Positions 1 to 9,565 are shown, counted from the first letter of the stretch. The stretch: DNA of 64,000 nt from PALSA-1316 sp964499365 (GCA_964499365.1 CAZCKU010000016.1:40550-104549); one strand, 5' to 3'. Translations and numbers: made by a program. The notes: generated from the letters alone by a model not told the origin.

Positions 1-1764
1 AAGGGCGTAGTTGAAGATATGAGCTTCGTCGAGAAGGCCGTTGAACCTCCAGACGCTCTCCGCCCAGGACGGGTACATTTCGCCTATGGCTAAGGGCAGG
101 CCATTATTAAGACTCCCGGCTGAAGTAAACGATCCCGAGGGCATGCCGTTAATGTAATACGTCAGTAAACTGCCTGACCTTGTAACGGCAATATGCGTCC
201 AGGTGCTCGTCGGTACAGTGCCGTCTGATTGCCCCACCCAATCATTATTTTGGAAGAAATTGAGCTTGCCGGCAGTTCCATAATGGCTTCCCTGAATGGA
301 AATCCCCCACCCGGAACTATTGTTCGATGGTAGCGTTCCGGCTATGCCCTCTCCGTACGTGTCGATGACCGTCGGACTGACCCAGGCGTCAATACTGAAA
401 TCCCCGCCGATAAAATCAAGCGAAGCGGCATATGGGATTGTCAGAAACTCATCTGAGCCATCAAAGTTAAAGGCCTGTCCAGCCTTCCCTGCTCCATACC
501 CGGCGCCGCCCTGCAGCGTGCCGTTATTCGAACCCGCAATATCCACTGCATCGCCGTCAGCCATCCACCAGGAAATCAAACCGAGAGGGGGCAGAATACA
601 GGGCATATCAATTTCGTACGCTCCGATATCGCAACGGGTCCCCTGCGGCCGCACAATCCCGCGTTGATCCGTGCCCTGAAGGCACGCTCCGGAATCCTGA
701 GCCGGTGAACCGGACAGAAGGGCCATGGTCTGTGTTGGACCGCCGTTATCAGCCAAAGCGTCGAGGAGCGGGTTGGTATTCTGAAGGTCTCCGGTCCCCG
801 TGAACCCGCAGGAGGTTCCGCTTTCGATATTATGGCCGCTGGATACAAACGCCCCTTCGAAATTGAAGCAATCATTCCCTGCGGCATGGTTGGCTACAAT
901 GCTGTTGGAAACAGTTACCGTTCCGTAGCTATTGCCAATACCGCCGCTGCCGGGACCAGTAACCGTATTGCCGCTGATGGTGGTACTGGTTACGGTGAGA
1001 GTTCCGCTATCATTGCGAATGCCTCCACCCCAGTAACCGTCGTTGCCAGTGATGGTGGTGTTGGTGATCGTAACAGTACCGTATTGGTTGGTGATTCCGC
1101 CTCCTTCGCCTTCGTTGCCGGTCAATGTGGAGTCGGTGACGGTAAGGGTGCCCCCGTTATTATAAATGCCGCTTCCTCCGCTGCGGTTGCCACTGACGGT
1201 CGTACCTCTAACAATGAGAGCACCGCCACCCTCATTGAAGATACCCGAACCAAATCCACTGTTGTCGAGAATGGCAGAGTCGGCCACCGTAACGGTTGTG
1301 CCTGCAGCCCCGTTCACAAAAATACCTCCGCCGTATCCGGATAAGTCGCTGGCAAAGCCGTGCTGAATCGTTACGCCGGTGATGTGGATGGTAATTGCGC
1401 CGATGATATGGAACGGCCGGTGGAGCCCCCCGCCGTCGATAATGGTTGTTCCGGCTCCGGCACCGGTGAGGGTAACGCTTTGGGTGATATCGAAATCTCC
1501 GGTGGCGTTAGCGTCCTCAGAACCTCCGCCTATGGCGATGACATATGACCCGGCTGGAATTATAATCGTATCGCCTCCAACTCCTCCGTTTGCCATGCCT
1601 ATCGCCTCCCGGAGCGAGCAATCGGAATCACAGGTGCCGTCGTTCGTGTCCGCCGTCTTTGTCACCGTGTATATCGCGGCCGCGGCAATCTGAGCAAATA
1701 AAACTGTTACAAGGACTGTGAGCGCAATACAGAGTGTTTTTGATGCCCTACGAAGCGCACCCAT
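1..1764 (-). CDS. Secreted CSLREA / right-handed parallel repeat protein with LamG domain (C-terminus beyond window)
   Basis: An open frame runs from an ATG at 1764 off the left edge without a stop, giving 588 visible residues. A GGGAGGT ribosome-binding site sits 5 nt upstream. The N-terminus is a signal peptide (Arg-rich start, hydrophobic core, AQIAAAA). It is followed by a CSLREA motif (CDSDCSLREAIGMA), a Thr/Gly/Asn-rich stretch of short repeats of the TGN/GGI kind typical of right-handed beta-helix proteins, a choice-of-anchor-Q-like end (DQRGIVRPQG, CDIGAYE), and then a LamG/concanavalin-like domain beginning near residue 410 (ISWWMADGDAVDIAG). Inference: an exported surface or adhesive protein. 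No anchor can be seen because the C-terminus is missing. It lies 130 bp downstream of the NHL/LamG protein on the same strand. Confidence 0.85.
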   Translation of the reverse strand, partial: MGALRRASKTLCIALTVLVTVLFAQIAAAAIYTVTKTADTNDGTCDSDCSLREAIGMANGGVGGDTIIIPAGSYVIAIGGGSEDANATGDFDITQSVTLTGAGAGTTIIDGGGLHRPFHIIGAITIHITGVTIQHGFASDLSGYGGGIFVNGAAGTTVTVADSAILDNSGFGSGIFNEGGGALIVRGTTVSGNRSGGSGIYNNGGTLTVTDSTLTGNEGEGGGITNQYGTVTITNTTITGNDGYWGGGIRNDSGTLTVTSTTISGNTVTGPGSGGIGNSYGTVTVSNSIVANHAAGNDCFNFEGAFVSSGHNIESGTSCGFTGTGDLQNTNPLLDALADNGGPTQTMALLSGSPAQDSGACLQGTDQRGIVRPQGTRCDIGAYEIDMPCILPPLGLISWWMADGDAVDIAGSNNGTLQGGAGYGAGKAGQAFNFDGSDEFLTIPYAASLDFIGGDFSIDAWVSPTVIDTYGEGIAGTLPSNNSSGWGISIQGSHYGTAGKLNFFQNNDWVGQSDGTVPTSTWTHIAVTRSGSLLTYYINGMPSGSFTSAGSLNNGLPLAIGEMYPSWAESVWRFNGLLDEAHIFNYAL

Positions 1765-1894
1765 GAGTTACCTCCCTATATGACCTGTTTATCATTTTGC
1801 TTTCCCACGCAGCATGAGCAATTTCTTAACCGCAAGATCCGCAGCTGTGCACGACGCTATTGTCCACGGTTATCTCTACAGTGGAGCTCGTCTT

Positions 1895-4800
1895 CTATTT
1901 CAAAGCAACATTCGAGATGACCACGCTGCCGGTCCCGCCGATCGTGAGCGGACCAGTAACAACTGTTGGAGAGTCTGAATACCCAAGCGTGAAGTCTGAC
2001 TGATACCCTCCGTCAAGCACCACCGCAGCAGTGCCCGACAGGTTAAGATTGCTGTCCGTAAGCTCCACCCCGTGGGCCTTTATCGTATAAGGGGTTGACC
2101 CGTCGCCATACGCCTCACCGATTGTCAAAAAATAGTCAGACGTTCCGTCATTCCAAACAGGGTACCGGACAAAAGATGCCGTACAACTTGACGGCTGGCC
2201 CCCCAGCATCACCTGGCCGTCTGTATTACAATCCCCACCCCAGCCGTTGAAATAAGAAGCAGCATCTGCTGGTGTAGCTGTAAGCGTGACCGTATCCCCC
2301 TGCCCGAAGGTGCAGGTCCAGCTTCCGCTGCAGTTCAGTCCGGTCAGATCACTCGTCACGGTCCCGCTGCCGTTGCCTGTGTTTGAGACCGTAAGTGTCT
2401 GCGGGGCCCTGGTATCTACGCTGAAGGTCGCTGTTTCCGTCCCTATCGTGAGATCAGCCGAGGCATTTCCGCCGTAACTTGACGATGCCGTCACCTGCAC
2501 GCAGATAACATCACCATTCTTGACCGTCCCGGATGCATCCGTGAATGTGCCTCCGCACCCTCCTATTGCATACTGCCCGCCTGTGATCGAAATTGCAGCA
2601 GCGACATTGATGCCCGTAACCGTATATGTCGTCGTCTGACCACTTCCGGGGGAAGCTCCACTGACAGAGCCCAGACTGAAATTTAAAGGCGTTGTGTCAG
2701 GAGTAAAACACTTGCCGGCACATCCTGCATTGTAGATGGCTACAATCTCCCCTGGTGAAAGGGCGCGGGTAAAGATTTCAATCTCGTCGATGAGACCCTG
2801 AAACCTTAACGAGTCGGAATAATCCGTACCGATGCGGAGCGACGTAGCCGACGTCTCAAGGGCTCCGGCACGAGTCGTCGATCCGACCGCAATTCCGTTC
2901 TTGTATAGAGTATATATATCACCGCTTTTCGTAACTGAAACATGCGCCCAGTTTCCCTGGGTGATCGTGCCTGCCGCAGAGGTAACTTGCCAGCCCCCTA
3001 CACCGCCAAACCCAAGCCTGCCGTCGTTATATACATAGAAGGCCCATCCGCTATAGGGACCCTGTGTCGCCTTGGCAACGATCCCCGAAGCAGCTTCCGG
3101 AAAGGATACGGGATTTATCCATGCGTCAATCGTGAAATCGCCTGTGCCGTTGTCGAAATTGAACACTTCGTCGGTTCCCGCATCTATGAAGTCAGCTCCC
3201 CCGTCGAAACTGAATGCCTGACCAACCTTGCCCGCGTCATAAGTGGCTCCTCCCTGAGGCGTCCCATGGTTTGTCCCCACAGCATCAAGGCCATCGCCAT
3301 CCCCCTTCCACCAGGCGACCATTCCGGAGGGTGGAGCAGTACAGGCTTTACAGATGCCGCCAGAACCGGCGTCAAAAATGGATGCAATCTCAGCAGCCGA
3401 GAGACCGCGGTTAAAGATCTGTATCTCGTCCATACGTCCGGAGAAACTTCCTGCAAGGTCGTTACCGTTCATAACGTCCCTGCCTATTTGAAGATCGTTA
3501 ATTTCAGCAAAATCAGTTGTATTTCCCACAGTACCGGAGAGAACCCCATTTATGTACATGCTTAATGTCCCCCCATTCCTTGTGACCGCCACATGGTTCC
3601 AGCTTGAGCTGATTAACGGATTTGTTGCTATGAGATAAATAGTCAACCCTGAATGGAACTCTACGATGTTCGAGCCGGTATAATAGGTTTCTATGGCCCA
3701 CATACTATTGCTGGCAGGTGTCTTCCGGTTGTTAATAAGCGGCCTCTGGGTACCAAAATTCGTTCCATAAACCCAGAACATGATAGCAAAATCGCCAGAG
3801 CCGAAGGCCCAGTTGCTGCTGGCAGGAACAGAGACATTCTCCCCATTGCCGTTAAAACTAAAGGCCCGGCCAACCATGCCGCTATCAAAGGTAACGCCGT
3901 TCAGCATACCGGGGTTGCTGCCCGCCATGTCCTGGGCATTGTCATCTCCTGCCCACCAGGAGACCAGGCCATCGGGAGAGGCCATGCAGGGCTTGCACTT
4001 GCCGGCTGCACCGGCGCTGTAGATGGCTTGAATCTCCTGCCCGGACAGCAAACGGTTATAAAGACCCACTTCATCAATAGAGCCACTAAAATCTGAATTC
4101 GGAAATAAACCCGAGCCGAGTACCACAACCCCTGGAGTAAAGGCCGCCATATCAACGACACTGTCACTTCCGACAAGAACCCCATCAAGATAGAAACGGG
4201 TGTCAGCAGCCGACCATACACCGGCCACATGATGCCATGAGGTTATGTCTGAAAAAGAAGTGGACAGGGCAAACTCGTAGGAGGTTCCATTGTGTCCAAG
4301 AAAGTTCAGAGTGCTGCCATAGAGATAGATACGCAGGTCGGCTGGGGTAGCGATGGAATCGTCCTCCAGATAGAGATACGCATAGTTGCCTGCTGATGGT
4401 ATAGCATCAGCCTTGAACCAGAACTCCACCGTGCCTGGTCCATTCCCCCCGATTCCCGCCGCAGCCGGAATGGATACATAAGAATCGGTACCGTCAAAAC
4501 TGAAGGCCTTTTCAACCTGGGCGGCAGCAAAGGTCACCCCGTTCATCAGCGTTCCGTTATAACCGCCGATAATGTCGTTGGCATTGGCATCGCCAGTCCA
4601 CCAGGCCACAAGTCCGGAGGGCGGGGTTACGCAGACCGGAAGGTAGAATTTCTGAACACGGTGGTTATACATATCGGCTACATAAACCCCGCCGTATGTA
4701 TTCACCGCTACCCCGGTAGGAAAATTCAGCTGACCATCGCCACCACCGCCAGTGCCGAACTTGGTAATAAAGTTACCCTCCGGATCAAACTTCTGTACCC

Positions 4801-5554
4801 GTCCGTTCCAATGGTCCACCACAAAAACACTGCCTGATGCATCCGCCGCCAGGCCATATGGCATACTAAACTGGCCATCAGCGGCGCCTCCTGTGCCCCA
4901 CTGTTTTATATAGTCTCCGTCAACAGTGAACTTCTGCACCCGGTTGTTGGTGTACTCTGACACATAGACGTTGCCATATATATCTGCGGCAATACCCCTG
5001 GGAGCACTGAACTGGCCATTTCCTGTACCTGACGATCCCCATTTTCTGATAAAGTTGCCGTCAAGGTCGAACTTCTGCACGCGATTGCCATCTTCCGCGA
5101 CATATATATGCCCTGATGCACTGGCAGATACGGCAAAGGGCATATTAAACTGACCGTCTGCCACACCCGGGCCGCCCCACTGACGGATAAAACCTCCATC
5201 AGCGTTAAACTTCTGAATACGATTGTTTGACGTATCAGCGACATAGACATTGCCAAAGGTATCCACTGCTATTCCCATGGGGCTGTTGAATTGACCTTCC
5301 CCGGGACCAGCTGAGCCCCACTGACCTATGTATCCCCCGTTCATGTCAAACTTCTGGATCCGGTGGTTGCTGTGGTCAGTCACATAAACATGACCGGAAG
5401 GAGCAACGGCAACGCTGGAGGCATAGTTAAACTCTCCGTTTCCTGTACCTGGGGTGCCCCACTTCAACTGATACTGGTAGGTTTCGGCAAAGGCAAGTCC
5501 GGCAAGGCTGAACATAGCAAAAAAAACAGCAACGATTTTCTTGAAGTATTTCAT
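1895..5554 (-). CDS. Secreted NHL-repeat / triple LamG protein
   Basis: This is a 1219-aa protein with a clear signal peptide (MKYFKKIVAVFFAMFSLAGL, cut after AFA). Residues about 25-305 hold six NHL repeats (G.GQFN.P.G.A....G.VYVAD..N.RVQKF). Three LamG/concanavalin domains follow (about 310-510, 515-710, 715-905), each opening with P.G.V.WW.GD. Then come an Ig-like or BACON-like segment and a bacterial-repeat segment of the InlB-B type (GSGTVTS..GLNC, CTA.F). The last about 120 residues match nothing I recognise, and I see no LPXTG, PEP-CTERM or autotransporter anchor. Upstream is a GGGAGG ribosome-binding site. NHL propellers and LamG domains bind proteins and glycans, so an extracellular binding or adhesion role is inferred; no enzyme motif is visible. 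Confidence 0.85.
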   Translation of the reverse strand: MKYFKKIVAVFFAMFSLAGLAFAETYQYQLKWGTPGTGNGEFNYASSVAVAPSGHVYVTDHSNHRIQKFDMNGGYIGQWGSAGPGEGQFNSPMGIAVDTFGNVYVADTSNNRIQKFNADGGFIRQWGGPGVADGQFNMPFAVSASASGHIYVAEDGNRVQKFDLDGNFIRKWGSSGTGNGQFSAPRGIAADIYGNVYVSEYTNNRVQKFTVDGDYIKQWGTGGAADGQFSMPYGLAADASGSVFVVDHWNGRVQKFDPEGNFITKFGTGGGGDGQLNFPTGVAVNTYGGVYVADMYNHRVQKFYLPVCVTPPSGLVAWWTGDANANDIIGGYNGTLMNGVTFAAAQVEKAFSFDGTDSYVSIPAAAGIGGNGPGTVEFWFKADAIPSAGNYAYLYLEDDSIATPADLRIYLYGSTLNFLGHNGTSYEFALSTSFSDITSWHHVAGVWSAADTRFYLDGVLVGSDSVVDMAAFTPGVVVLGSGLFPNSDFSGSIDEVGLYNRLLSGQEIQAIYSAGAAGKCKPCMASPDGLVSWWAGDDNAQDMAGSNPGMLNGVTFDSGMVGRAFSFNGNGENVSVPASSNWAFGSGDFAIMFWVYGTNFGTQRPLINNRKTPASNSMWAIETYYTGSNIVEFHSGLTIYLIATNPLISSSWNHVAVTRNGGTLSMYINGVLSGTVGNTTDFAEINDLQIGRDVMNGNDLAGSFSGRMDEIQIFNRGLSAAEIASIFDAGSGGICKACTAPPSGMVAWWKGDGDGLDAVGTNHGTPQGGATYDAGKVGQAFSFDGGADFIDAGTDEVFNFDNGTGDFTIDAWINPVSFPEAASGIVAKATQGPYSGWAFYVYNDGRLGFGGVGGWQVTSAAGTITQGNWAHVSVTKSGDIYTLYKNGIAVGSTTRAGALETSATSLRIGTDYSDSLRFQGLIDEIEIFTRALSPGEIVAIYNAGCAGKCFTPDTTPLNFSLGSVSGASPGSGQTTTYTVTGINVAAAISITGGQYAIGGCGGTFTDASGTVKNGDVICVQVTASSSYGGNASADLTIGTETATFSVDTRAPQTLTVSNTGNGSGTVTSDLTGLNCSGSWTCTFGQGDTVTLTATPADAASYFNGWGGDCNTDGQVMLGGQPSSCTASFVRYPVWNDGTSDYFLTIGEAYGDGSTPYTIKAHGVELTDSNLNLSGTAAVVLDGGYQSDFTLGYSDSPTVVTGPLTIGGTGSVVISNVALK

Positions 5555-5590
5555 GGCACGCCTCCCGCATCCATGGATTTCAGATGATCA

Positions 5591-5619
5591 ATTATACTGC
5601 AAGCGCGGGATTATTCGAA
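5591..5619 (-). promoter_or_regulatory. Candidate sigma-70 promoter for the NHL/LamG gene
   Basis: On the minus strand a perfect TATAAT lies at 5596-5591, about 37 bp before the start codon. The matching -35 region (TTCGAA at 17-bp spacing) is poor. Only the -10 is convincing. Confidence 0.35.
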
Positions 5620-5825
5620 AGAGTCCTATCCAGGATACCAGGCAAAATAAGGCAAGAAAATCTTCGAAATCCAGAGCCTGCAAAGGGACACCGACAGGCA
5701 GAAAAGGACAGGGAGGCTGCCCCGTGATATTTCGCCCTTCCGGGAGAAATTATTTCCAATGGCTGCGCCGACACCGATGATCAGAATCGAAGCTGAGGTT
5801 GCACTGCCGAAGCGTTAATATTCCC
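5620..5825. other. Gene-free stretch between the NHL/LamG and Arg/Asp-repeat genes
   Basis: The interval 5555-5876 holds no credible gene. Apart from the candidate promoter near 5600 and the hairpin at 5826-5863, I see no coding signal, RNA family or repeat in it. Confidence 0.5.
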
Positions 5826-5863
5826 GCAGCGCTCAGGACGGGCAGAGGCGTCCTGAGCGCTGC
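5826..5863 (-). terminator. Perfect 15-bp inverted repeat downstream of the Arg/Asp-repeat gene
   Basis: Arms GCAGCGCTCAGGACG (5826-5840) and its exact complement (5849-5863) enclose an 8-nt loop. It lies 13 bp beyond the stop of the minus-strand gene ending at 5877. No T-run follows, so it may be a transcript-end stabilising hairpin rather than a standard intrinsic terminator. Confidence 0.5.
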
Positions 5864-5876
5864 AGGCTGACGGAGA

Positions 5877-6734
5877 CTAATCTCTTTTTTGCTTGTCCTG
5901 TTCCCGGTACATCGGGTTTTGGCTGCGCTGCTGCTCCACGCGCTCCATCGGGGTTACCTTCCGGTGCCCCTCGCCGCCGCGCCCATGGTCACCACCTGAC
6001 CTGCCGCCTTTATCCCCGAGATTGGTGTCTTTTCCACGATCACCCTTGGATCCGGAATGGCCACCCTTGCTCCCACCATCACGGCGGTCATCGCGGCGGT
6101 CATCACGAAGTTTATCCCGTCTGTCATCGCGGCGGTCGTCCCGTCTGTCCTCGCGACGGTCCCGTCTTTCATCTCTAAGATGATCGCGTCTGTCGTCACG
6201 GCGGTCCTCACGCCTGTCACGCAGATGGTCGCGACGGTCGTCGCGTCTGTCAAGCAGGTGATCGCGGCGGTCCCATCTCCTGTGGTCGCGCCATTCGTTC
6301 CTGTACCAGTCGCGGCTGTTCCAATGCTTTCTGTGCTCCCAGGTCTTCCAGTTCCGGTGAAAATCACGATAGGGGATCCGGTAATAACCGGGGGGCGAAT
6401 AGCGATAGTAGTCTATCGGGATATCGATAATAAAGCTCGGAACAAGGCCTACCCTGATATAATGCCACGGCCCGCGGAAATGGCGGGACCGGTACCACCT
6501 GTCGTTGTATGTCCGGTACCAATAGCCGTTGTGAAAGTAGGTACCCTCCAGATCAGGGACCATGTATACATACCCCGATGTGCCCGGAACAACGATAAGT
6601 TCGGACGGTTCGTCATACCCGAACGGGGGAGGGACATCGATATTCAAATCGATGTTGATATCAGCGGCGGTACCTGTCAGCGGCAGCGCGACGACAAACA
6701 GCAGAAAAACAAACAGCAACCAAGGCTTCTTCAT
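5877..6734 (-). CDS. Secreted protein with Arg/Asp-rich tandem repeats
   Basis: This 285-aa protein has a signal peptide (MKKPWLLFVFLLFVVALPLT.GTAA) and a strong AAAGGAGAG ribosome-binding site. Residues 25-150 are rich in Tyr, Trp and Pro (HNGYWYRTYNDRWYRS, GPWHYI), a pattern seen in small exported proteins of unknown function in Geobacter-like bacteria. Residues 152-219 are a highly charged run of RRDD/RRDH/RRED units alternating basic and acidic residues, followed by a Gly/Ser/Lys/His-rich tail. I cannot assign a function. The repeat may bind nucleic acid, metal or anionic polymer, but that is speculation. It is the most upstream gene of this strand block before a 166-bp gap to the HD-GYP gene. 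Confidence 0.75.
   Translation of the reverse strand: MKKPWLLFVFLLFVVALPLTGTAADINIDLNIDVPPPFGYDEPSELIVVPGTSGYVYMVPDLEGTYFHNGYWYRTYNDRWYRSRHFRGPWHYIRVGLVPSFIIDIPIDYYRYSPPGYYRIPYRDFHRNWKTWEHRKHWNSRDWYRNEWRDHRRWDRRDHLLDRRDDRRDHLRDRREDRRDDRRDHLRDERRDRREDRRDDRRDDRRDKLRDDRRDDRRDGGSKGGHSGSKGDRGKDTNLGDKGGRSGGDHGRGGEGHRKVTPMERVEQQRSQNPMYREQDKQKRD
6078..6281 (-). repeat. In-gene repeat encoding RRDD/RRDH/RRED units
   Basis: Codes for residues 152-219 of the secreted protein. Units of 4 residues (12 bp), some grouped as 8, recur with small changes (DRRDDRRD, HLRDRRED). Such DNA can change copy number by slippage. Confidence 0.7.
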
Positions 6735-6900
6735 ACTCTATCTCTCCTTTCCTTTATAGGGAAGACCAAGCGGTGATCCCGTATCCGATATTGCCTCATT
6801 CTCAATATCATTATAGAGAAATACCGGCCTCTTGTCCACCGCAGTCATGGCAGACTTCCCGGAACCACCCTGCCCCGCTGCAGGCCCCGGGATTTGCCTG

Positions 6901-9156
6901 TCATCTGTCCTGTACTGCATCACCCTGTCCATCAGGAGGCAGCAACGCAATAAAGTGTTCCACGATAGCGGCATCAAACTGCGTCCCTGCATTTTTCATC
7001 AGTTCTTCCTTTGCCGCCAGGATCGGAAGCGGGTCCCGGTATGGTCTCTTTGACATCATCGCATCCCAGGCATCGGCGATGCAGATGATCCTCGCCTTGA
7101 ACGGGATCTCCCTCCCCTTCAGCCGTCCCGGGTAGCCCGTACCGTCATATTTTTCGTGGTGATGCCGTATGGCCGGCAGGACAGGTCTCAGAAAATGTAT
7201 CGGCTCAAGTATCTGGACGCCGCGTTCAGGGTGAGAGCGTATCTCCCGCTCCTCTTCTCCGTCAAGCCTGCCGTTCTTTCTGAGCAGCTCCCTGCCGATA
7301 CCTATCTTGCCGACATCGTGCAGGACCGCCGCAAAACGGAGGTGCTCCTTTTCCTGCGCACTCAGCCCCATGGCGTCTGCCAGCTTCATGCTCAGGGCAG
7401 CAACCCGCTCGCTGTGCCCGCCTGTATAGGGGTCTTTCGCCTCAATGGCATTCGCAAGCGCCGTGACCGTCTGGAGATAGGAGGTCTCGATGTCGTCGAA
7501 CAGCCTGCTGTTGACGATCCCCGACGAGATGATATCCGAAAGAAACTGGAAGAACTCGATCTCGTCGTCACGGTAGTGGTGTGCCTTGTCGGATGCCAGA
7601 TAGAGTATGCCGGTTATCTGGTCCTTGGCCTTCAACGGTATCGCGATCTCGGTCGCCGTCTCGATTGGGACATCGAAGGGATTTTCCCTCGAATAATTGA
7701 CGAGCGTTCGTCCCAGGAGAAGGGCCTTATGGAGATTGCTGCCGTCGATCGTGAGCCGCTCTCCCAGGTGGCCTCTTTTGAAGCCTTGAACCATCTTCGG
7801 TATCAGCACCACGCTCGAAAAAAACGCGCAGCTGCTGCAGGCGTCGAACTTCTCCGACTCGCTGAGCGGACGCAGGTGCGTGTGGCAGTGATTGCGGTCA
7901 TGGCAGGCCGTTGCAGACAGGCTGCCCGGGCAGGTCGATGAGCCACCGTGGCACATGGTCCCGGAGAGGGACCAACAGTTCAGCCCGGACCCGTAGGCCG
8001 GGCAGTTATGCGCGCTGCAATCGAAATATTTGTAGCAGCGCATCTCGGTATCGTCTTCGAGCAGCAGGACGACCCCGACCTTGAGATTCGTACTGTCAAG
8101 GATGATGCTGAGACTCAGGGAAAGAGTCTGCTCGAGCTGCAGGGTGGAAGTGGTCAACCGGGAGGCATCCAGGAGCGTGCTGAGCTTCGTATTGCTCCTG
8201 ACGAGCTCTTGATTCAGTTCATCAGTCTCAAGAATATGCCGTGCCGTATCCTCCTCGTGCCTCCTGAGCGCAGCGCTCATCCGGTTGAATGCGTCGGTCA
8301 GCTGCACCAGTTCATCCCCCCGATGTTCCCGATAGACCCTGCATTTCCGACAATTGCCGTGCTTCAGGGCATACTGGCCGGATGGACTGCTCTGGCAGAG
8401 GGTCCCGGTAGTAAGCCAGCACGGTATCGCTGAAGACTCATACGACGGACAGTCCTTCTGCATACAGTCATGCACCTCCCGGCACGCGACTCGTCTCGGC
8501 CGGTGAAAGGTAAACTCCCCGCTCGAAATACGGTCGGCCGCAGAGGTAAGGCCCCGGATGGGTGAAATCAGCATCGTCCTGCTCAGGGTGACAAGTACTC
8601 CTGACAGGGCCAGCGCAGAGACAAGACCGAACCACATCATCCTCCTGGCAAGGTCGGCAATATTCTGCGTAATGTCGCCTTCAGAGACGGCGACCAGGAC
8701 AACGCCCCGCACCGCGGCTTCGTCCTGGTGACACTTGCGACAGGTGTTCTCGTTCATCAGGGGAGTGAGAAAATAGCGTGAACCTTCCGACGTATAGGTG
8801 AATTCCGATCCCTGGGCCAGACGAGCAAGAACATCCTCCTGTATGGAAAACCCCCGGCCCGGTATTCCGAAGGCGCTGCTTCCGTCCGACTTGAGCACCG
8901 TCAACTCCCTGACCGACTCGACGTCCTTCAATAAGCCGATCAGCCGCAGAGTCTCCTCGGGACGGCCCATAAGCATGTTATCCCGTATCGTCCGGTGGAT
9001 AACGGCCGTCACGATCTTTGCATTCCGGTGATGGTCCTCTCTGATGAGAGCAGTCTCGCGTCTCATCACAAGCAGACCGAGCACCGAGATGACGATGGCC
9101 ACCGCCGCAATAACCACAGAGATGAACTTGGCTTCGATGCCGAGTCTACGAATCAT
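6901..9156 (-). CDS. Membrane sensor with CxxCH motif, HAMP, GAF and HD-GYP c-di-GMP phosphodiesterase domain
   Basis: 751 aa. TM1 is at about 10-31 and TM2 at about 172-195. The periplasmic part contains CRKCH at 139-143, a c-type haem-binding motif. After TM2 comes a HAMP-like region, interrupted by a cysteine-rich module at 225-272 (C-x5-C, CPSY, CW, GT.C, CxxC). A GAF-like domain follows with a second, similar module at 374-443 (C.YFDC...NCPAYG, NCW, GTMC, CHDRNHCH, CSSC); the pattern resembles the so-called two-CW domain. The C-terminus is HD-GYP, with the HD pair at 613-614 (LHDVGKIGI) and HHHEKYDGTGYP. Known role of HD-GYP: hydrolysis of c-di-GMP. Inference: a redox or ligand-sensing c-di-GMP phosphodiesterase. 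Start ATG at 9156. Confidence 0.92.
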   Translation of the reverse strand: MIRRLGIEAKFISVVIAAVAIVISVLGLLVMRRETALIREDHHRNAKIVTAVIHRTIRDNMLMGRPEETLRLIGLLKDVESVRELTVLKSDGSSAFGIPGRGFSIQEDVLARLAQGSEFTYTSEGSRYFLTPLMNENTCRKCHQDEAAVRGVVLVAVSEGDITQNIADLARRMMWFGLVSALALSGVLVTLSRTMLISPIRGLTSAADRISSGEFTFHRPRRVACREVHDCMQKDCPSYESSAIPCWLTTGTLCQSSPSGQYALKHGNCRKCRVYREHRGDELVQLTDAFNRMSAALRRHEEDTARHILETDELNQELVRSNTKLSTLLDASRLTTSTLQLEQTLSLSLSIILDSTNLKVGVVLLLEDDTEMRCYKYFDCSAHNCPAYGSGLNCWSLSGTMCHGGSSTCPGSLSATACHDRNHCHTHLRPLSESEKFDACSSCAFFSSVVLIPKMVQGFKRGHLGERLTIDGSNLHKALLLGRTLVNYSRENPFDVPIETATEIAIPLKAKDQITGILYLASDKAHHYRDDEIEFFQFLSDIISSGIVNSRLFDDIETSYLQTVTALANAIEAKDPYTGGHSERVAALSMKLADAMGLSAQEKEHLRFAAVLHDVGKIGIGRELLRKNGRLDGEEEREIRSHPERGVQILEPIHFLRPVLPAIRHHHEKYDGTGYPGRLKGREIPFKARIICIADAWDAMMSKRPYRDPLPILAAKEELMKNAGTQFDAAIVEHFIALLPPDGQGDAVQDR

Positions 9157-9383
9157 ATGTTCCGGGGACTGATAGCTTCAGTCCGTCCCTGACGTGACAG
9201 AATGCCGGAGCGGCCAGAAGCTCAAGGTCTTCAATCAGAAGAAACAGCGGGGAATCTATAGCTCGCGCCAAATGAGTTATTGTCAAAACTCCGAAAATAA
9301 ATACCAACCTGTATGGGATATGCTCGTGCAGTCTCAGCTGCCACGGTCTTCGCCCTCGAACGATAATCAGGACTCAACTTCTA
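9157..9383. other. Gene-free stretch upstream of the HD-GYP gene
   Basis: Together with 9415-9565 this forms a 409-bp gap between divergent genes. I see no credible ORF or known RNA. It should hold the promoters of both flanking genes, but no strong -35/-10 pair stands out. Confidence 0.4.
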
Positions 9384-9414
9384 CAGGACTATTCTAGTCC
9401 TGTTTAGTTTTTTT
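9384..9414 (+). terminator. Inverted repeat followed by a T-rich run, in a divergent gap
   Basis: CAGGACT (9384-9390) and AGTCCTG (9396-9402) flank a 5-nt loop and are followed by TTTAGTTTTTTT. It has the form of an intrinsic terminator, yet no gene precedes it on the plus strand. It may end an unseen short transcript, or be an operator for the divergent genes. Confidence 0.35.
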
Positions 9415-9565
9415 GTCAACAACGCCTGCCCACTTCTCTTAATCGCTGCATGGCCCTAAGACATCTTTTCCTGCAATATAGGCACTATTCCCAATTACAT
9501 ACTTTTGGTGGTTCTGGTACCATGAAATCAGAAGCAGAGAAAAAATGAAGAAGGAGGACACGAAC

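Noticed and set aside
1895..5554. PEP-CTERM, LPXTG or autotransporter anchor in the NHL/LamG protein
   Set aside because: The C-terminus has none of these motifs and no final hydrophobic helix.
5555..5825. c-di-GMP (GEMM) riboswitch before the surface-protein genes
   Set aside because: The conserved GEMM core and tetraloop receptor parts are not visible on either strand.
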